DNA of 64,000 bases from Seleniivibrio sp. (GCF_021209385.1 NZ_JAJOIL010000031.1:16407-80406), one strand, 5' to 3'; counted from the stretch's first letter, positions 24,547 through 33,702 are shown. The notes: generated by a model from the sequence alone, not told the origin. Translations and numbers: made by a program.

Positions 24547-25008
24547 TCAGAGAACCTTATTAACTTTTAAGGGACATTCGCAGTATTTGCCGCATCGTTT
24601 CATTTTGATAACCTCATGAGAACCGCATTTTTCGCACACAGTGTCTTCCTCTGACTGGCAGAATCCCTGACACCATTCATGCCCGCACTCAATACATTTC
24701 AGGTCGCGTTCGCATATTTCTATATTGCTGTCATATGCGATGCTGAGGATAAAGCCGTTGATGAGAGCGTAGGTTACCGATTGTCTTGCCTGTTCGATAA
24801 TGCGTCCGAAGGTCTGTCTCGAAACACCCATCTGATCGGCGGCGTCGTTTTGGGACAAACCCTCCAGATCTGCGAGGCGCATAGCCTCAAGCTGGTCAGC
24901 CGGAATTGCTATAACTTTTGAATCTCTTGTCTCGTCAATGTTCACAGGACCAAAAGCCTTGTATGTCAGCCTGTGCTTGACAAGTCTCTTTTTTACAGGA
25001 CGTGCCAT
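24547..25008 (-). CDS. UPF0251/DUF134 helix-turn-helix protein
   Basis: Predicted DNA-binding protein of 153 residues. The N-terminal region (ARPVKKRLV) and the sigma70-region-4-like helix-turn-helix (LEAMRLADLEGLSQNDAADQMGVSRQTFGRII, ~39-70) match the family. The C-terminal third is Cys-rich: CIECGHEWCQGFC (~104-116), CEKCGS (~124-129) and RCGKYCECP (~137-145), which suggests bound metal or an FeS cluster. DUF134 proteins often sit beside redox or metal genes, but their targets are largely unknown. It lies directly upstream of the molybdoenzyme operon on the same strand and is a candidate to read the TGTAT-N5-ATACA sites. Confidence 0.85.
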   Translation of the reverse strand: MARPVKKRLVKHRLTYKAFGPVNIDETRDSKVIAIPADQLEAMRLADLEGLSQNDAADQMGVSRQTFGRIIEQARQSVTYALINGFILSIAYDSNIEICERDLKCIECGHEWCQGFCQSEEDTVCEKCGSHEVIKMKRCGKYCECPLKVNKVL

Positions 25009-25372
25009 ATTTCTTCCTTTCGCGCATCGTAATAAAATAGTTGAAAATAAAGTTAATACCTTAATGCGCTGATTTATTCAGGTTTATCAACAAACAATAC
25101 AAAAAACTGATTTCCGCACCAAATGAAGCGTCAGCATCTTTGCGTCTTGAAAACAGTTATGTGTAATTTGTAATAAACTCATGTTTACTCATAATGTACG
25201 CATATGTATAAACGCGCATAAACTAATATACTATCATCAATACCTGATTTCTATAGATATTCAAGAATTAAATTTGCAAAATTTGATTTAATACTAAAAA
25301 CTATTTGTTATGAATAAAAAAGAAAAGGCAGCCCAAAACGGGCTGCCCTTCTCACAAAAAACCTACAGGGGA
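25009..25372. other. Intergenic region between the barrel gene and UPF0251
   Basis: This 364-bp AT-rich gap holds the terminator of the barrel gene at its left end and the presumed UPF0251 promoter at its right. Nothing else could be recognised. Confidence 0.5.
25313..25350 (-). terminator. Intrinsic terminator of the DUF3373-like gene
   Basis: Minus-strand GGCAGCCC-GTTT-GGGCTGCC stem followed by TTTTCTTTTTT, 23 bp past the stop. Confidence 0.88.
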
Positions 25373-27310
25373 TTAATATCTGTAAGTGAAGGAAGCGTAG
25401 AATTTCTCAACTTTGTCAGCTACTGCAGTCATAGTGTTGAAAGCAGTTGCATCGGAAATTTTAACAGGCGCGCCAAGGTAGCTGCCTGAGTTGGTGTATT
25501 CGTAGTCATAGTACTGGTAGCCGAGTGTTGCGAACAGTTTGTCGCCAACGATGGGCTGGTGATAGTAAAGTTCGTAAACATCACCGCGTACGGCAAGTTT
25601 TGAACCTACGAGGTCATCTTCCGCACCTGTCATAGCAACCCAGTATTTAGAACCGTGGTTGTACTCGAATCCGAGTTTACCGCCTGTAAGGGGCAGTTCA
25701 GGAGTAGAGACGCCAACCCAGTAGCTCTGACCGTTTTTGCTGCTGTCTGAACCAAGCAGTGTGTCCTGATTCATGAACTGGTACATTGCACTGTTTGATG
25801 TGTTGCCGTTGGGGTGAGATTTGCTCATGGAGTATGATGCAAACCAGTCAAATCCGAAAGACTTGCCCTGTGCAAGGAATGAATGCCATTCCATGTCACC
25901 GAGGTCGGCAGTTGCTTCAGTTCTGGAAGATGAACCTGAAGTATTCATATCAAATGTGAAAGCATCATAGCTTCCATCAAGATTATAATCTGTACCTGTG
26001 ATGCTGTAAGGCATAACAGTTGAACCTGTGAAACCGTCTGTGACACCGAATCCTCTGGCGTAGTTGTACCAGAATTTGTAAGTTTCGTCGTCATAGAACT
26101 TAACGATGGTTCCGAAGAACTCAACGTCATCCACAGAGGGAGTTGCAATAAGTCCGTTGTTCGCGCTTGTGGCGTTGCTTGAACCCCATCCGGATTCATA
26201 GCCTTTACCGTAGCAGAACTTGATGAATGAGCCGGGCAGTGCTTCGATAACGTTTTCAAAGTCGAACTGGAGTGAACCGCCGTCGAACTGCCACTGGATT
26301 ATATGCGCAAGGGGAGAACCGCCCTGTGTTGCATTGTTGCGGAGTTCTTCGCCGGGACCGTAGTCGGAAGGTCTTCTACCGAAAGAGAAGTGATAGGGGA
26401 TGGGTCCCATATCATTTTTGTAAACGAAGTAAGCTCTTTCAACGTGGATTTTGTCGTCAGTGGGGATAGCGCCGGAGTTTCCGTCCATGTTCATGGAGTT
26501 GTATGTTCCGTTGAACCAGCGCGCGTCAGTTGCGTCGCCCCATGTTTTGTACATAACCAGACGACCGGTGAAAGAAAGGTTTTCATTAACGGAGCTGTTA
26601 AGACGTATACGCAGCTTGTTAGTGAATATGGTGTCGTTGTTGTGGTCGTATTTACGGGGTGACATAGCGGAAAACATTGATTTCATCATGTTTGCTTCAG
26701 AAGCAGATATGGTGTTGCTGTCCATAACCTGTGACATGTAAACCATAAGTGCGGCTATGTACTGACCTGTTGTTCCCATAGCCTGAAGGTCTGTGCTGGC
26801 AGAGTATACGTTACCGATAGCGGTGGCGTTGCTTGCCTGCCATGACTGCATTTCGGGAGAGCTGAAAGCCGCCTGACCTTCTGCTGATGTTACATAACCG
26901 TAAGCGAAATTCATGAAATCCGCACCGTATGTGTTCATCCATGCATCGTTGAAACCGTCGCCGTTTGTATCCCAGTCAGTTGTTACGCCTGTGAAGGCAC
27001 CGGTATCATCCATTGCATCGCCGTTGATCATATAGCCTTGCAGCCAAAGCCCCATCATATCGTTGGTCATAGCATCCATGGCTCTCATGTCTTCATAGCT
27101 GATGCTGTCAACTTTTGTTCTCAGTTCTATGCCGATATCAACTTTATCTTTGATACGGTGAACTTCGTTTTTGTCAACACGCTGAGACATTGTGTTGATC
27201 TGGTTTTGAAGATCTGAAATCTGACCTTTCAGCTCCTCAAGGGTGACATCCGCTGCATAGGCAGAAGCAGCGAACATCGTAAGGAGAATAAATGACAATA
27301 CTTTCCTCAT
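25373..27310 (-). CDS. Outer-membrane beta-barrel protein, DUF3373-like
   Basis: Secreted outer-membrane protein of 645 residues. It has a signal peptide (1-19, ASAYAA), then a short heptad coiled coil (~21-50, LEELKGQISDLQNQINTMSQRVDKNE), then a Gly/Asn/Tyr/Trp-rich alternating barrel that ends with aromatic residues (FYASFTYRY). FTNKLRIRLNSSVNENLSFTGRLVMYK and IPYHFSFGRRPSDYGPGE resemble the DUF3373 family found in anaerobic respirers; this assignment is from memory of the family pattern. It may let the respiratory substrate or product cross the outer membrane. It is a single-gene transcript with a strong terminator. Confidence 0.75.
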   Translation of the reverse strand: MRKVLSFILLTMFAASAYAADVTLEELKGQISDLQNQINTMSQRVDKNEVHRIKDKVDIGIELRTKVDSISYEDMRAMDAMTNDMMGLWLQGYMINGDAMDDTGAFTGVTTDWDTNGDGFNDAWMNTYGADFMNFAYGYVTSAEGQAAFSSPEMQSWQASNATAIGNVYSASTDLQAMGTTGQYIAALMVYMSQVMDSNTISASEANMMKSMFSAMSPRKYDHNNDTIFTNKLRIRLNSSVNENLSFTGRLVMYKTWGDATDARWFNGTYNSMNMDGNSGAIPTDDKIHVERAYFVYKNDMGPIPYHFSFGRRPSDYGPGEELRNNATQGGSPLAHIIQWQFDGGSLQFDFENVIEALPGSFIKFCYGKGYESGWGSSNATSANNGLIATPSVDDVEFFGTIVKFYDDETYKFWYNYARGFGVTDGFTGSTVMPYSITGTDYNLDGSYDAFTFDMNTSGSSSRTEATADLGDMEWHSFLAQGKSFGFDWFASYSMSKSHPNGNTSNSAMYQFMNQDTLLGSDSSKNGQSYWVGVSTPELPLTGGKLGFEYNHGSKYWVAMTGAEDDLVGSKLAVRGDVYELYYHQPIVGDKLFATLGYQYYDYEYTNSGSYLGAPVKISDATAFNTMTAVADKVEKFYASFTYRY

Positions 27311-27446
27311 ACAATACTCCCTATAGTATTACGAACGGTCTGTATGGAACCGCCATATATAAAAGGGCATAAGAAAGATTTACCCTTTTAATTCCTTCAT
27401 CATTCCACGGATTCCATTCATGGAATCGTGACATCTATTTCAGGCG

Positions 27447-28139
27447 TTATTCGGTAACGGCGAGAACCTCTTCAAGAATTCCGTCAACATCATTCATGAA
27501 GTTTTCAAGCAGCGCGGCAGCGGCGGCATAGAAGGGCATTTCCTTTCTCTGCTGCACAAGTTTTGCAAATTCATCTGTCATAACGGCGCCGTATGTGCCT
27601 GTAAGTTTGTAAAGAATCTGCAGTGTCGCGTACCATTTTTCTATGTTTTCGGGCTGAGCCAGTCTTCCGAATATTGCTGAAAGAAATTCAAGAACTATGA
27701 ATATGTTGTCTTCGAGGTCGGATGTTTCGGCATCCAGAACGAATCCTTCGGATGCCATCCACTCTCTTATTTTGAAAGTGCTTTCACCGTAGAGGGTTTT
27801 GTTTTCCTCTGTGTAATATGAAATATAGGGAACTACTTTGCTCCCTTTGAAGTCCTGCTTGAAGAGTTTGATAAAGTCGCTCTGCATTTCTGTCTGATCG
27901 TAAAGATGAGGAAAATCCTCTGTATATTCACTTATGAAATCGCTGAATGAACTCCAGTTGTCTTTTAAAAGGTCGTAAACATTATCGTCGGGATAACGGA
28001 AAAGCAGCGACAGAAACATGGATGAGTTAGCAAGTGCTGTGAAGGGGGTTGTGTCGATGTCTGCGTCTTTAAGCATCTCTTTGGCAGCATCAAAGTCACC
28101 GTCAGTAATATTCTTTTTAAAATCCATATATGCAAGCAT
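27447..28139 (-). CDS. TorD/DmsD-like molybdoenzyme maturation chaperone
   Basis: Cytoplasmic all-helical protein of 230 residues. Family features are SMFLSLLFRYPDDNVYDLL near the N-terminus and the DLEDNIFIVLEFLSAIFGRLAQPENIEKW helix pair (~140-170), a TorD-type core. Such proteins bind the Tat leader of a molybdopterin enzyme until its cofactor is loaded; the obvious client is the Tat-bearing subunit encoded at 21833-24151. ATG 28139 has AAGG about nine bases upstream; ATG 28127 (MDFKKN) is an alternative start. Confidence 0.78.
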   Translation of the reverse strand: MLAYMDFKKNITDGDFDAAKEMLKDADIDTTPFTALANSSMFLSLLFRYPDDNVYDLLKDNWSSFSDFISEYTEDFPHLYDQTEMQSDFIKLFKQDFKGSKVVPYISYYTEENKTLYGESTFKIREWMASEGFVLDAETSDLEDNIFIVLEFLSAIFGRLAQPENIEKWYATLQILYKLTGTYGAVMTDEFAKLVQQRKEMPFYAAAAALLENFMNDVDGILEEVLAVTE

Positions 28140-28327
28140 ATAAATAAACCTTTTAAACGTGAGTTCTTTTTGACATGTGTTTCTGTCTTCATAATTCTAT
28201 TTTCTTTTTTATATTTGTAAAGCCAAATATATATATTTTCCGCATACATGCATACTTTGATATGGAGATATAGGGTTATTTTAATGCATGGAAATCTCTA
28301 TATATCTCTGGGATTTGACATATCTAA

Positions 28328-28349
28328 AACAGTCAAAAAATGACCTGTT
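28328..28349. promoter_or_regulatory. Candidate enhancer (UAS) for the sigma54 response regulator
   Basis: AACAGTCA-AAAAA-TGACCTGTT is an imperfect palindrome (one extra base in the right arm) about 115-135 bp upstream of the sigma54-like -24 element, the usual distance for an NtrC-type activator site. The operon encodes such an activator at 31853-33178. Confidence 0.5.
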
Positions 28350-28462
28350 ACTGAATTTTTTATGGAGAATAATCTTCGGGAGCATGTAAATAAAATGTAG
28401 AATATTCTGCGTTATTTTTGGGCTGTTTTTATAAGTATCTGACATTTTACAACTTCTTTTTC

Positions 28463-28478
28463 AGGCATACAGGTTGCT
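28463..28478 (+). promoter_or_regulatory. Sigma54 (-24/-12) promoter candidate
   Basis: AGGCATACAGGTTGCT has the invariant GG and GC separated by ten bases and a good TTGCT -12 element. It lies 35 bp upstream of the DUF2318 ATG. Confidence 0.6.
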
Positions 28479-28512
28479 TTAAAATATCCCGAAAAATATA
28501 ACGGAGGAATTG

Positions 28513-28950
28513 ATGCGTAAACTTGTATATTTTCTTTCTGCACTGACACTTGCTCTCGTGCTGTCTGCTTGCGGGCAAACAGGCAAATACAAAGAGCTTA
28601 AGGCTCAGAACGGCTTAATAACAATACCCGAATCCGAAGTGAGCGACACTCAGGCACACTACTACTCAACAGTTGTTGACGGGAAAGAGATCAAATTTTT
28701 CCTTGTACGTGCTGAGGACGGAATAGTCCGCGCGGCGTTTGACGCTTGCGACGTCTGCTATCCCGAAAAGAAAGGGTACAGGCAGGAAGGCGACGTTATG
28801 GTTTGCAACAACTGCGGTCAGAAATTTGACACCAGCAAGATCAACGAAGTCAAAGGCGGATGCAACCCTTCACCTCTGCACAGAGAACTTGACGGCAAAC
28901 AGATAACTATCAAAGTTGACGATATCCGCTCCGGCGGCATGTACTTCTAG
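28513..28950 (+). CDS. DUF2318-type (predicted Fe-S/metal-binding) lipoprotein
   Basis: Envelope lipoprotein of 145 residues with lipobox LSAC (Cys near residue 20). Metal-binding Cys groups are in ACDVCYPEKKGY (~76-87), VCNNCGQKF (~97-105) and GGCNPSPL (~117-124), the pattern of the DUF2318 family. In Campylobacter-type iron systems (FTR1/P19 loci) a DUF2318 protein sits with FtsX-like permeases and an ATPase, as here, but FTR1 and P19 are absent. ATG 28513 has GGAGG five bases upstream; a TTG three bases earlier is less likely. It heads the operon that runs to the PH-domain protein. Confidence 0.85.
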   Translation: MRKLVYFLSALTLALVLSACGQTGKYKELKAQNGLITIPESEVSDTQAHYYSTVVDGKEIKFFLVRAEDGIVRAAFDACDVCYPEKKGYRQEGDVMVCNNCGQKFDTSKINEVKGGCNPSPLHRELDGKQITIKVDDIRSGGMYF

Positions 28951-28958
28951 GGTGACGC

Positions 28959-30121
28959 ATGAACATATTCACGCTGCCTTTCAGAAATCTTAAACGGAAG
29001 CTTTTGCGTACGGGAATACTTGTTGCGGTGTTTACGCTGGGTATCCTTTCCGTGGTGCTGCTTTATAATGTTTCCCGCTCCATCGGACACTCTCTTGAAG
29101 AGAAGATGACAGCGTTCGGCGCGAATGTGGTCATATATCCTAAAACTGAATCTCTTAAGATAAGCTACGGCGGATTTTCCATGGGAAATCTCGCATATCA
29201 GGTGAAATATCTCCCTGAAAAAGAGACCGTCGAAGCTATACATGGCATTGAGCTGAATAAAAATATAAGTACCGTCGCCCCGAAACTTCTTGAGCTTATA
29301 CACTATAAAAACAAACCGGTGGCGGTGGTCGGAGTTATTTTTGCGCAGGAGTTGCGCATAAAAAGTTATTGGTCGGTCATGGGGGGAGTACCTGCAAAGA
29401 CCGACGAAATTATCGCTGGAAGCAAGGCGGCTGAACACCTGGGACTCAAAACCGGAGACACCATACCTGTAGGAAACAAATCATTCGTGGTTTCAGGTGT
29501 TCTCAAGCCCACCGGAACCGAGGACGACAACAGTCTGTTTGCTGATCTTCATGGTCTTCAGACGGCGGTAAACAAGCCCAACCTGATAAATTACGCTGAT
29601 GTCGCTGCCCTCTGCGCCGGCTGCCCTATTGAGGACATTGTTCATCAGATATCAAAAAAACTGCCGGATACCGAGATAAACGCCATGCAGAACATCGTTA
29701 AACAGCGGATGGCGACCATCCAGACGGTTAAGCACCTTGTGCTTGGACTGGGCGGAGTCATACTGCTTACGGCGTGTTTCATGCTTGCGATGTTCATGCT
29801 TGCTGCTGTCAACGAGCGCAAAAACGAAATCGGTATATTGCGCGCTCTTGGTTATTCGGGGGTAAGATATTCATAATTTTCAGTTTTGAATCTCTTATCA
29901 TAGGTGCGTTGTCGGGCATACTCGGCTATGCCGGAGGCTATCTCGGCAGCGGTGAGCTTCTGAAGATCCTTTCTCTGGGTGAGAATGCTCACATAACATT
30001 CAACTGGTTCCATCTGCTTGTTACGGTTGCCGCCGTATCGGCACTTTCCGTCTGTGCATCGGCATTTCCGGCGCTTAAAGCCGCACAGATGCGCCCGACG
30101 GATGCATTCAGCAGGATTTAG
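28959..30121 (+). pseudogene. FtsX/MacB-like ABC permease, single frameshift
   Basis: Inner-membrane permease subunit of a Lol/MacB-type ABC system, interrupted in this sequence. The first part (28959-29876) holds the N-terminal membrane helix, a periplasmic domain and FtsX motif LAAVNERKNEIGILRALGYSG, then stops. The second part, in the +1 frame from about 29863, continues with KIFIIFSFESLIIGALSGILGYAGGYL and ends ALKAAQMRPTDAFSRI, the normal family C-terminus. One extra G in the G5 run at 29858-29862 would restore a 387-residue permease of family length. This is either a sequencing error, a recent mutation or a phase-variable tract. AGGGTGA precedes the ATG. Confidence 0.85.
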
Positions 30122-30127
30122 GGGGAA

Positions 30128-30811
30128 ATGATGCTTAATCTGAAAGATATACACAAGACATTCACAGCTGACGGTGTTTCGGCGAAGGTGCTGAAAGGCG
30201 TAAGCATAGACGTTGCGGAAGGGGAGTTTGTCAGTATCGTCGGTAAATCCGGTTCCGGAAAAAGTACGATGATGAATATAATGTCTACACTTCTTGAACC
30301 CGACAGCGGAAGCATAATGTTCAACGGCAGGGAGCTTACAACGGCATCCGCCTCTGAGATAAACAGTGTAAGACGCAACGATATCTCGGTGATATTTCAG
30401 GCATACCACCTGTTTCCGTATCTGACGGCGGCAGAGAACGTTCTTCTGCCCTATATGCATGGGCTGAGACCCATCGGAAAAGCACTGCGCGAAGAGGCTT
30501 TTAAGATTCTTTCCAGTGTCGGACTTGAGGGCAAAGAAAACCGCCTTCCAGGAAAACTTTCCGGCGGCGAACAGCAGAGAGTCGCCATTGCGCGGGCTCT
30601 CATAAAGAAACCTTCCGTTCTGTTTGCGGACGAACCCACCGGAAGTCTTGATAGCAAAACAGGAAATGCTATAATAGATTTACTGAGGGAGCTGAACAGC
30701 ACCGGACTTGCCGTTGTGATGGTGACGCACTCACCCGAATACGCTAAAGCAGGGCATACGATCGTCAGTATGGAGGACGGACTGGTAAGTGGAATTGAAA
30801 AGAAAGCCTGA
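30128..30811 (+). CDS. ABC transporter ATP-binding protein (LolD/MacB type)
   Basis: ATPase partner of the FtsX-like permease upstream. The 227 residues carry Walker A (GKSGSGKST, ~39-47), Q-loop ([11 protein letters not shown]), signature ([16 protein letters not shown], ~143-158), Walker B ([11 protein letters not shown]) and H-loop (VTHSPEY). GGGGGA precedes the tandem ATGs at 30128 and 30131. It starts 6 bp after the permease stop, and the kinase gene begins inside its last 23 bases. The substrate is unknown; the DUF2318 lipoprotein suggests a metal-linked envelope process. Confidence 0.93.
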   Translation: MMLNLKDIHKTFTADGVSAKVLKGVSIDVAEGEFVSIVGKSGSGKSTMMNIMSTLLEPDSGSIMFNGRELTTASASEINSVRRNDISVIFQAYHLFPYLTAAENVLLPYMHGLRPIGKALREEAFKILSSVGLEGKENRLPGKLSGGEQQRVAIARALIKKPSVLFADEPTGSLDSKTGNAIIDLLRELNSTGLAVVMVTHSPEYAKAGHTIVSMEDGLVSGIEKKA

Positions 30812-31856
30812 CAAAGACACACTGATATCCATCGGCATAATAATACTGTCCACGGCGGTTGTGACATATTTTCACTACAGCGTGCCGTCACATTTCAGCG
30901 CCGTGCATCTGGCGCACTACTACATATTTTATATAATTGTCATATACGCCGCCTTTAAATTCGGTTTTAAAGGCGGTGTTATCGTTGCCGCTGCAATGAC
31001 GGTGATATACAGTCCAAATGCCTACATAGGTGTTTTTTCCGGACACTTCGGTCATCACCACGTCCCTTCACTTGTTGAGATATCCATGATATATGCGGTT
31101 GGAATAGTGTCCGGCTATTTTTCAGGTAAACTTAAAGACGAAAAGCTTAAGGTGGAACAGATGTCCGCCGAAAAGCTCCTCCTTGAAAAGAAGATGGCGC
31201 ACGACGACAGACTGCGCTCGCTCGGTCAGTTAAGTGCTGGCATAGCCCACGAGATACGCAACCCCCTTGCCGCTATTAAGTCGGGCATTGCCATGATAAA
31301 GAGCGGCAAGACAGACCCGCAGATCACTGATATTCTGGAATCGGAGATAGAGAGGCTCAACAGCTTCGTCAACAGGTTCCTGCAATACGCCCGTTTTGGC
31401 AATAATGACCCGTGCGATATAGTGGTTTCTTCGCTTCTGGCGGAGGTGGAGGAACTTTCAAAACTTTCCGCATCACGCAGGGATGTGGAAATAACGGTTG
31501 AAAATCCCCTGCCGGAGGGTTTCACTGTGTTCGGCGATAAAAACTCACTGAAACAGGCGCTTCTTAACCTTGTGCTTAACGGAGTGGACGCTGTTGAAGG
31601 TGTGGAGAACGGCAGGGTGAGCCTCGCTGCCGGACATGAGTACGGCTGGACATTTTTTGCCGTGACAGACAATGGATGCGGTGTTGAGAATAAAGACAGG
31701 ATATTTGAACCTTTTTTCACGACAAAGGACGACGGAACAGGGCTGGGGCTACCCATCGCAGGGAGCATAGCAAATGCGCACGGCGGAGAGATAACCGTCA
31801 GTTCGGGCGCTGACGGCACGGTCTTTACAATGTATATACAGGACAGACATAAATGA
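30789..31856 (+). CDS. Membrane sensor histidine kinase with His-rich input domain
   Basis: Two-component sensor of 355 residues. The N-terminal ~110 residues contain about four membrane helices linked by short loops unusually rich in His: positions ~29, 35, 40 and 43 ([16 protein letters not shown]), and ~86-91 (HFGHHH). A coiled linker follows, then the H-box [17 protein letters not shown] with phospho-acceptor His154, and an ATPase domain ([11 protein letters not shown]-box, [20 protein letters not shown]). It starts with GTG at 30789 inside the ATPase gene, with AGGA upstream. The His pairs may bind a metal such as iron, copper or zinc; that is inference. Confidence 0.9.
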   Translation: MELKRKPDKDTLISIGIIILSTAVVTYFHYSVPSHFSAVHLAHYYIFYIIVIYAAFKFGFKGGVIVAAAMTVIYSPNAYIGVFSGHFGHHHVPSLVEISMIYAVGIVSGYFSGKLKDEKLKVEQMSAEKLLLEKKMAHDDRLRSLGQLSAGIAHEIRNPLAAIKSGIAMIKSGKTDPQITDILESEIERLNSFVNRFLQYARFGNNDPCDIVVSSLLAEVEELSKLSASRRDVEITVENPLPEGFTVFGDKNSLKQALLNLVLNGVDAVEGVENGRVSLAAGHEYGWTFFAVTDNGCGVENKDRIFEPFFTTKDDGTGLGLPIAGSIANAHGGEITVSSGADGTVFTMYIQDRHK

Positions 31857-33178
31857 GCGTTTTAATAATTGAAGACAACGTTTCCCTTGCAACGCTGGTT
31901 TCCATGTTCCTCACAGGTGAGGGCGTGGCGAACGAGGTTGTGAACAACGGATTTGAAGGGATGGCAAAACTTGCCGAAAGCAGTTATGATGTTCTTGTCA
32001 CGGATATCCGTCTGCCTAAAATTTCGGGTATGGAGATATTTGAAAAATCGAAACAGTTATATCCTGATATGCCTGTGATTATAATGACTGCCTTCGGAAA
32101 CATACCCGATGCGGTTGCCGCTATAAGAAACGGCGCATATGATTACATAACAAAGCCGTTCGAGAATGAAGACCTTCTGAACGCCATTAAGAAAGCCATT
32201 GAAGTCAGCAGTATCCGCAGAGAGAACAGCAGACTTAAGCAATATATGAAAGAAACAAACATGCCGAGGATGGCTGGAAGCAGTCCTGCGTTCAAGGCGA
32301 TGCTGAAACTCGCCGAGACGGTAGCTCCGACGGATGCTCCGGTTCTGGTGCTTGGCGAGAGCGGAACGGGCAAGGAGCTTGCCGCCAGATATGTCCATGC
32401 GAAAAGCGCCCGCTCCGATAAACAGTTTATAGCTGTGAACTGCGCGGCTATTCCCGAACAGCTTTTTGAAAGCGAACTTTTCGGACATAAGAAAGGTGCT
32501 TTTACAGGAGCGGACAGGGACTATAAGGGCAAAATAGCGGAGGCTGAGGGCGGTACGCTGTTTCTGGATGAGATAGGGGAGATGCCCCTTTCAGTTCAGG
32601 TGAAACTTCTGAGATTTCTGCAGGAATCGGAAATTCAACCTGTTGGGGCGACGCTGCCCGTTAAGATAGATACGCGGGTGGTTGCAGCCACCAATAAAGA
32701 CCTTAAAGAGATGATCGGAAACGGAACTTTCAGGGAAGACCTTTATTACAGACTGGATGTGTTCCCTGTGGACGTTCCTTCGCTGGAACAGCGAAGAGAG
32801 GATATCGGTGAGCTTGTTGAACTGTTCTCAAAGAAATACGGTTCAAAGGTCACTTTCTCGAAAGAAGCGCTGACTAAACTAGCCAATGCCCGCTGGAAAG
32901 GCAACATACGCGAGCTTGAAAATACGGTCTATCGTCTCTGTATCCTTAAAGGGCAGGGCGAAGTATCGGCAGACGATATAAAGGCGGACAGTGCGGATAT
33001 TGTTACCTGTATGAACGTTCATCTGCCGGATGAGGGACTTGACCTTGAAGAGATGGAGAAGACCATCATAACCCGCGCACTTGCAAAGTTCGGCGGCAAC
33101 AAAAGCCGCACAGCTAAATACCTGAATATACCGCGCCACGTGCTTCTTTACAGACTGGAAAAATACGGGATGGAATGA
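31853..33178 (+). CDS. NtrC-family sigma54-dependent response regulator
   Basis: Transcription activator of 441 residues paired with the preceding kinase (ATGA overlap). It has a receiver domain (1-120, phospho-acceptor Asp51 in VLVTDIRLP, Lys in YITKPF), an AAA+ domain (~140-370) with Walker A GESGTGKELAA, the sigma54-contact loop GAFTGAD, Walker B GGTLFLDEIGEM and arginine finger region FREDLYYRL, and a FIS-type HTH at the C-terminus (KFGGNKSRTAKYLNIPRHVLLYRL). It likely drives RpoN promoters; the closest candidate is the -24/-12 element at 28463 that heads its own operon. Confidence 0.95.
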   Translation: MSVLIIEDNVSLATLVSMFLTGEGVANEVVNNGFEGMAKLAESSYDVLVTDIRLPKISGMEIFEKSKQLYPDMPVIIMTAFGNIPDAVAAIRNGAYDYITKPFENEDLLNAIKKAIEVSSIRRENSRLKQYMKETNMPRMAGSSPAFKAMLKLAETVAPTDAPVLVLGESGTGKELAARYVHAKSARSDKQFIAVNCAAIPEQLFESELFGHKKGAFTGADRDYKGKIAEAEGGTLFLDEIGEMPLSVQVKLLRFLQESEIQPVGATLPVKIDTRVVAATNKDLKEMIGNGTFREDLYYRLDVFPVDVPSLEQRREDIGELVELFSKKYGSKVTFSKEALTKLANARWKGNIRELENTVYRLCILKGQGEVSADDIKADSADIVTCMNVHLPDEGLDLEEMEKTIITRALAKFGGNKSRTAKYLNIPRHVLLYRLEKYGME

Positions 33179-33702
33179 CAATGAGCTATATCGAAAATAT
33201 CGTTAAACCCGATGAAAAGATCATCTGCATAAACAGGGTAAAAGTTTTTCCGCTTGTTCTGCCCATGATGTTCGGAGCGTTTCTTGTTCTGGTGGCTTTC
33301 AGCGGATTTGCAGTGGTTTCTTCATGGGGGCTTGGCTTTAGAGGAATATATGCAGTTATCCTGCTTGCCGGGCTGTATCCTTTCTTTTTTACATTCATGC
33401 ATTACAAGAATACCGAAATTGGCTTTACAGATAAAAGATTTATAGTGACTCGCGGGATACTCAGAAGAAACGTTGTTCAGCTTGATACGACAGAAGTCAA
33501 TCTGCTGGTGGCGGGTAAAGGTATTTTCGGCAGGCTTATGAATTACGGAACAATAGCCGTGTTCGCTTCCGGCGGTCTGATGGCTGTTGTTAAAGGCGTT
33601 GCCGATCCGGAAGCGCTTGTTTCAAAGTTACAGGATTTTCAGGACTACGAAGAGAGTCCGGATAAGGGCAGCAGGATTCTGCTCAACGGTCTTCCTATGT
33701 AA
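33175..33702 (+). CDS. PH-domain (bPH2/YdbT-like) membrane protein
   Basis: 175-residue protein with two hydrophobic helices (~22-45 and ~55-75) followed by a bacterial PH-type domain (IGFTDKRFIVTRGILRRNVVQLDTTEVNLLVAGKGIFGRLMNYGTIAVFASGGL). The opening pattern YIENIVKPDEKI is common in this family. The ATG overlaps the response-regulator stop as ATGA; ATG 33181 is an alternative. The function of the family is not established. Its place at the end of the sensor/ABC operon suggests an envelope role. Confidence 0.85.
   Translation: MTMSYIENIVKPDEKIICINRVKVFPLVLPMMFGAFLVLVAFSGFAVVSSWGLGFRGIYAVILLAGLYPFFFTFMHYKNTEIGFTDKRFIVTRGILRRNVVQLDTTEVNLLVAGKGIFGRLMNYGTIAVFASGGLMAVVKGVADPEALVSKLQDFQDYEESPDKGSRILLNGLPM

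Larger units (their letters stand above)
28140..28512. other. Divergent regulatory region (torD-like and DUF2318 operon)
   Basis: This 373-bp gap contains an imperfect palindrome AACAGTCA-N5-TGACCTGTT (28328-28349) and a sigma54-like promoter (28463-28478), both reported separately. GAGATATAG and CTCTATATATCTC around 28263-28310 form another loose inverted repeat. No gene is seen. Confidence 0.6.

Noticed and set aside
24437..24619. 60-codon plus-strand frame after the UPF0251 gene
   Set aside because: No ribosome site; it runs into the 3' end of the UPF0251 gene on the other strand and contains the hairpin there.
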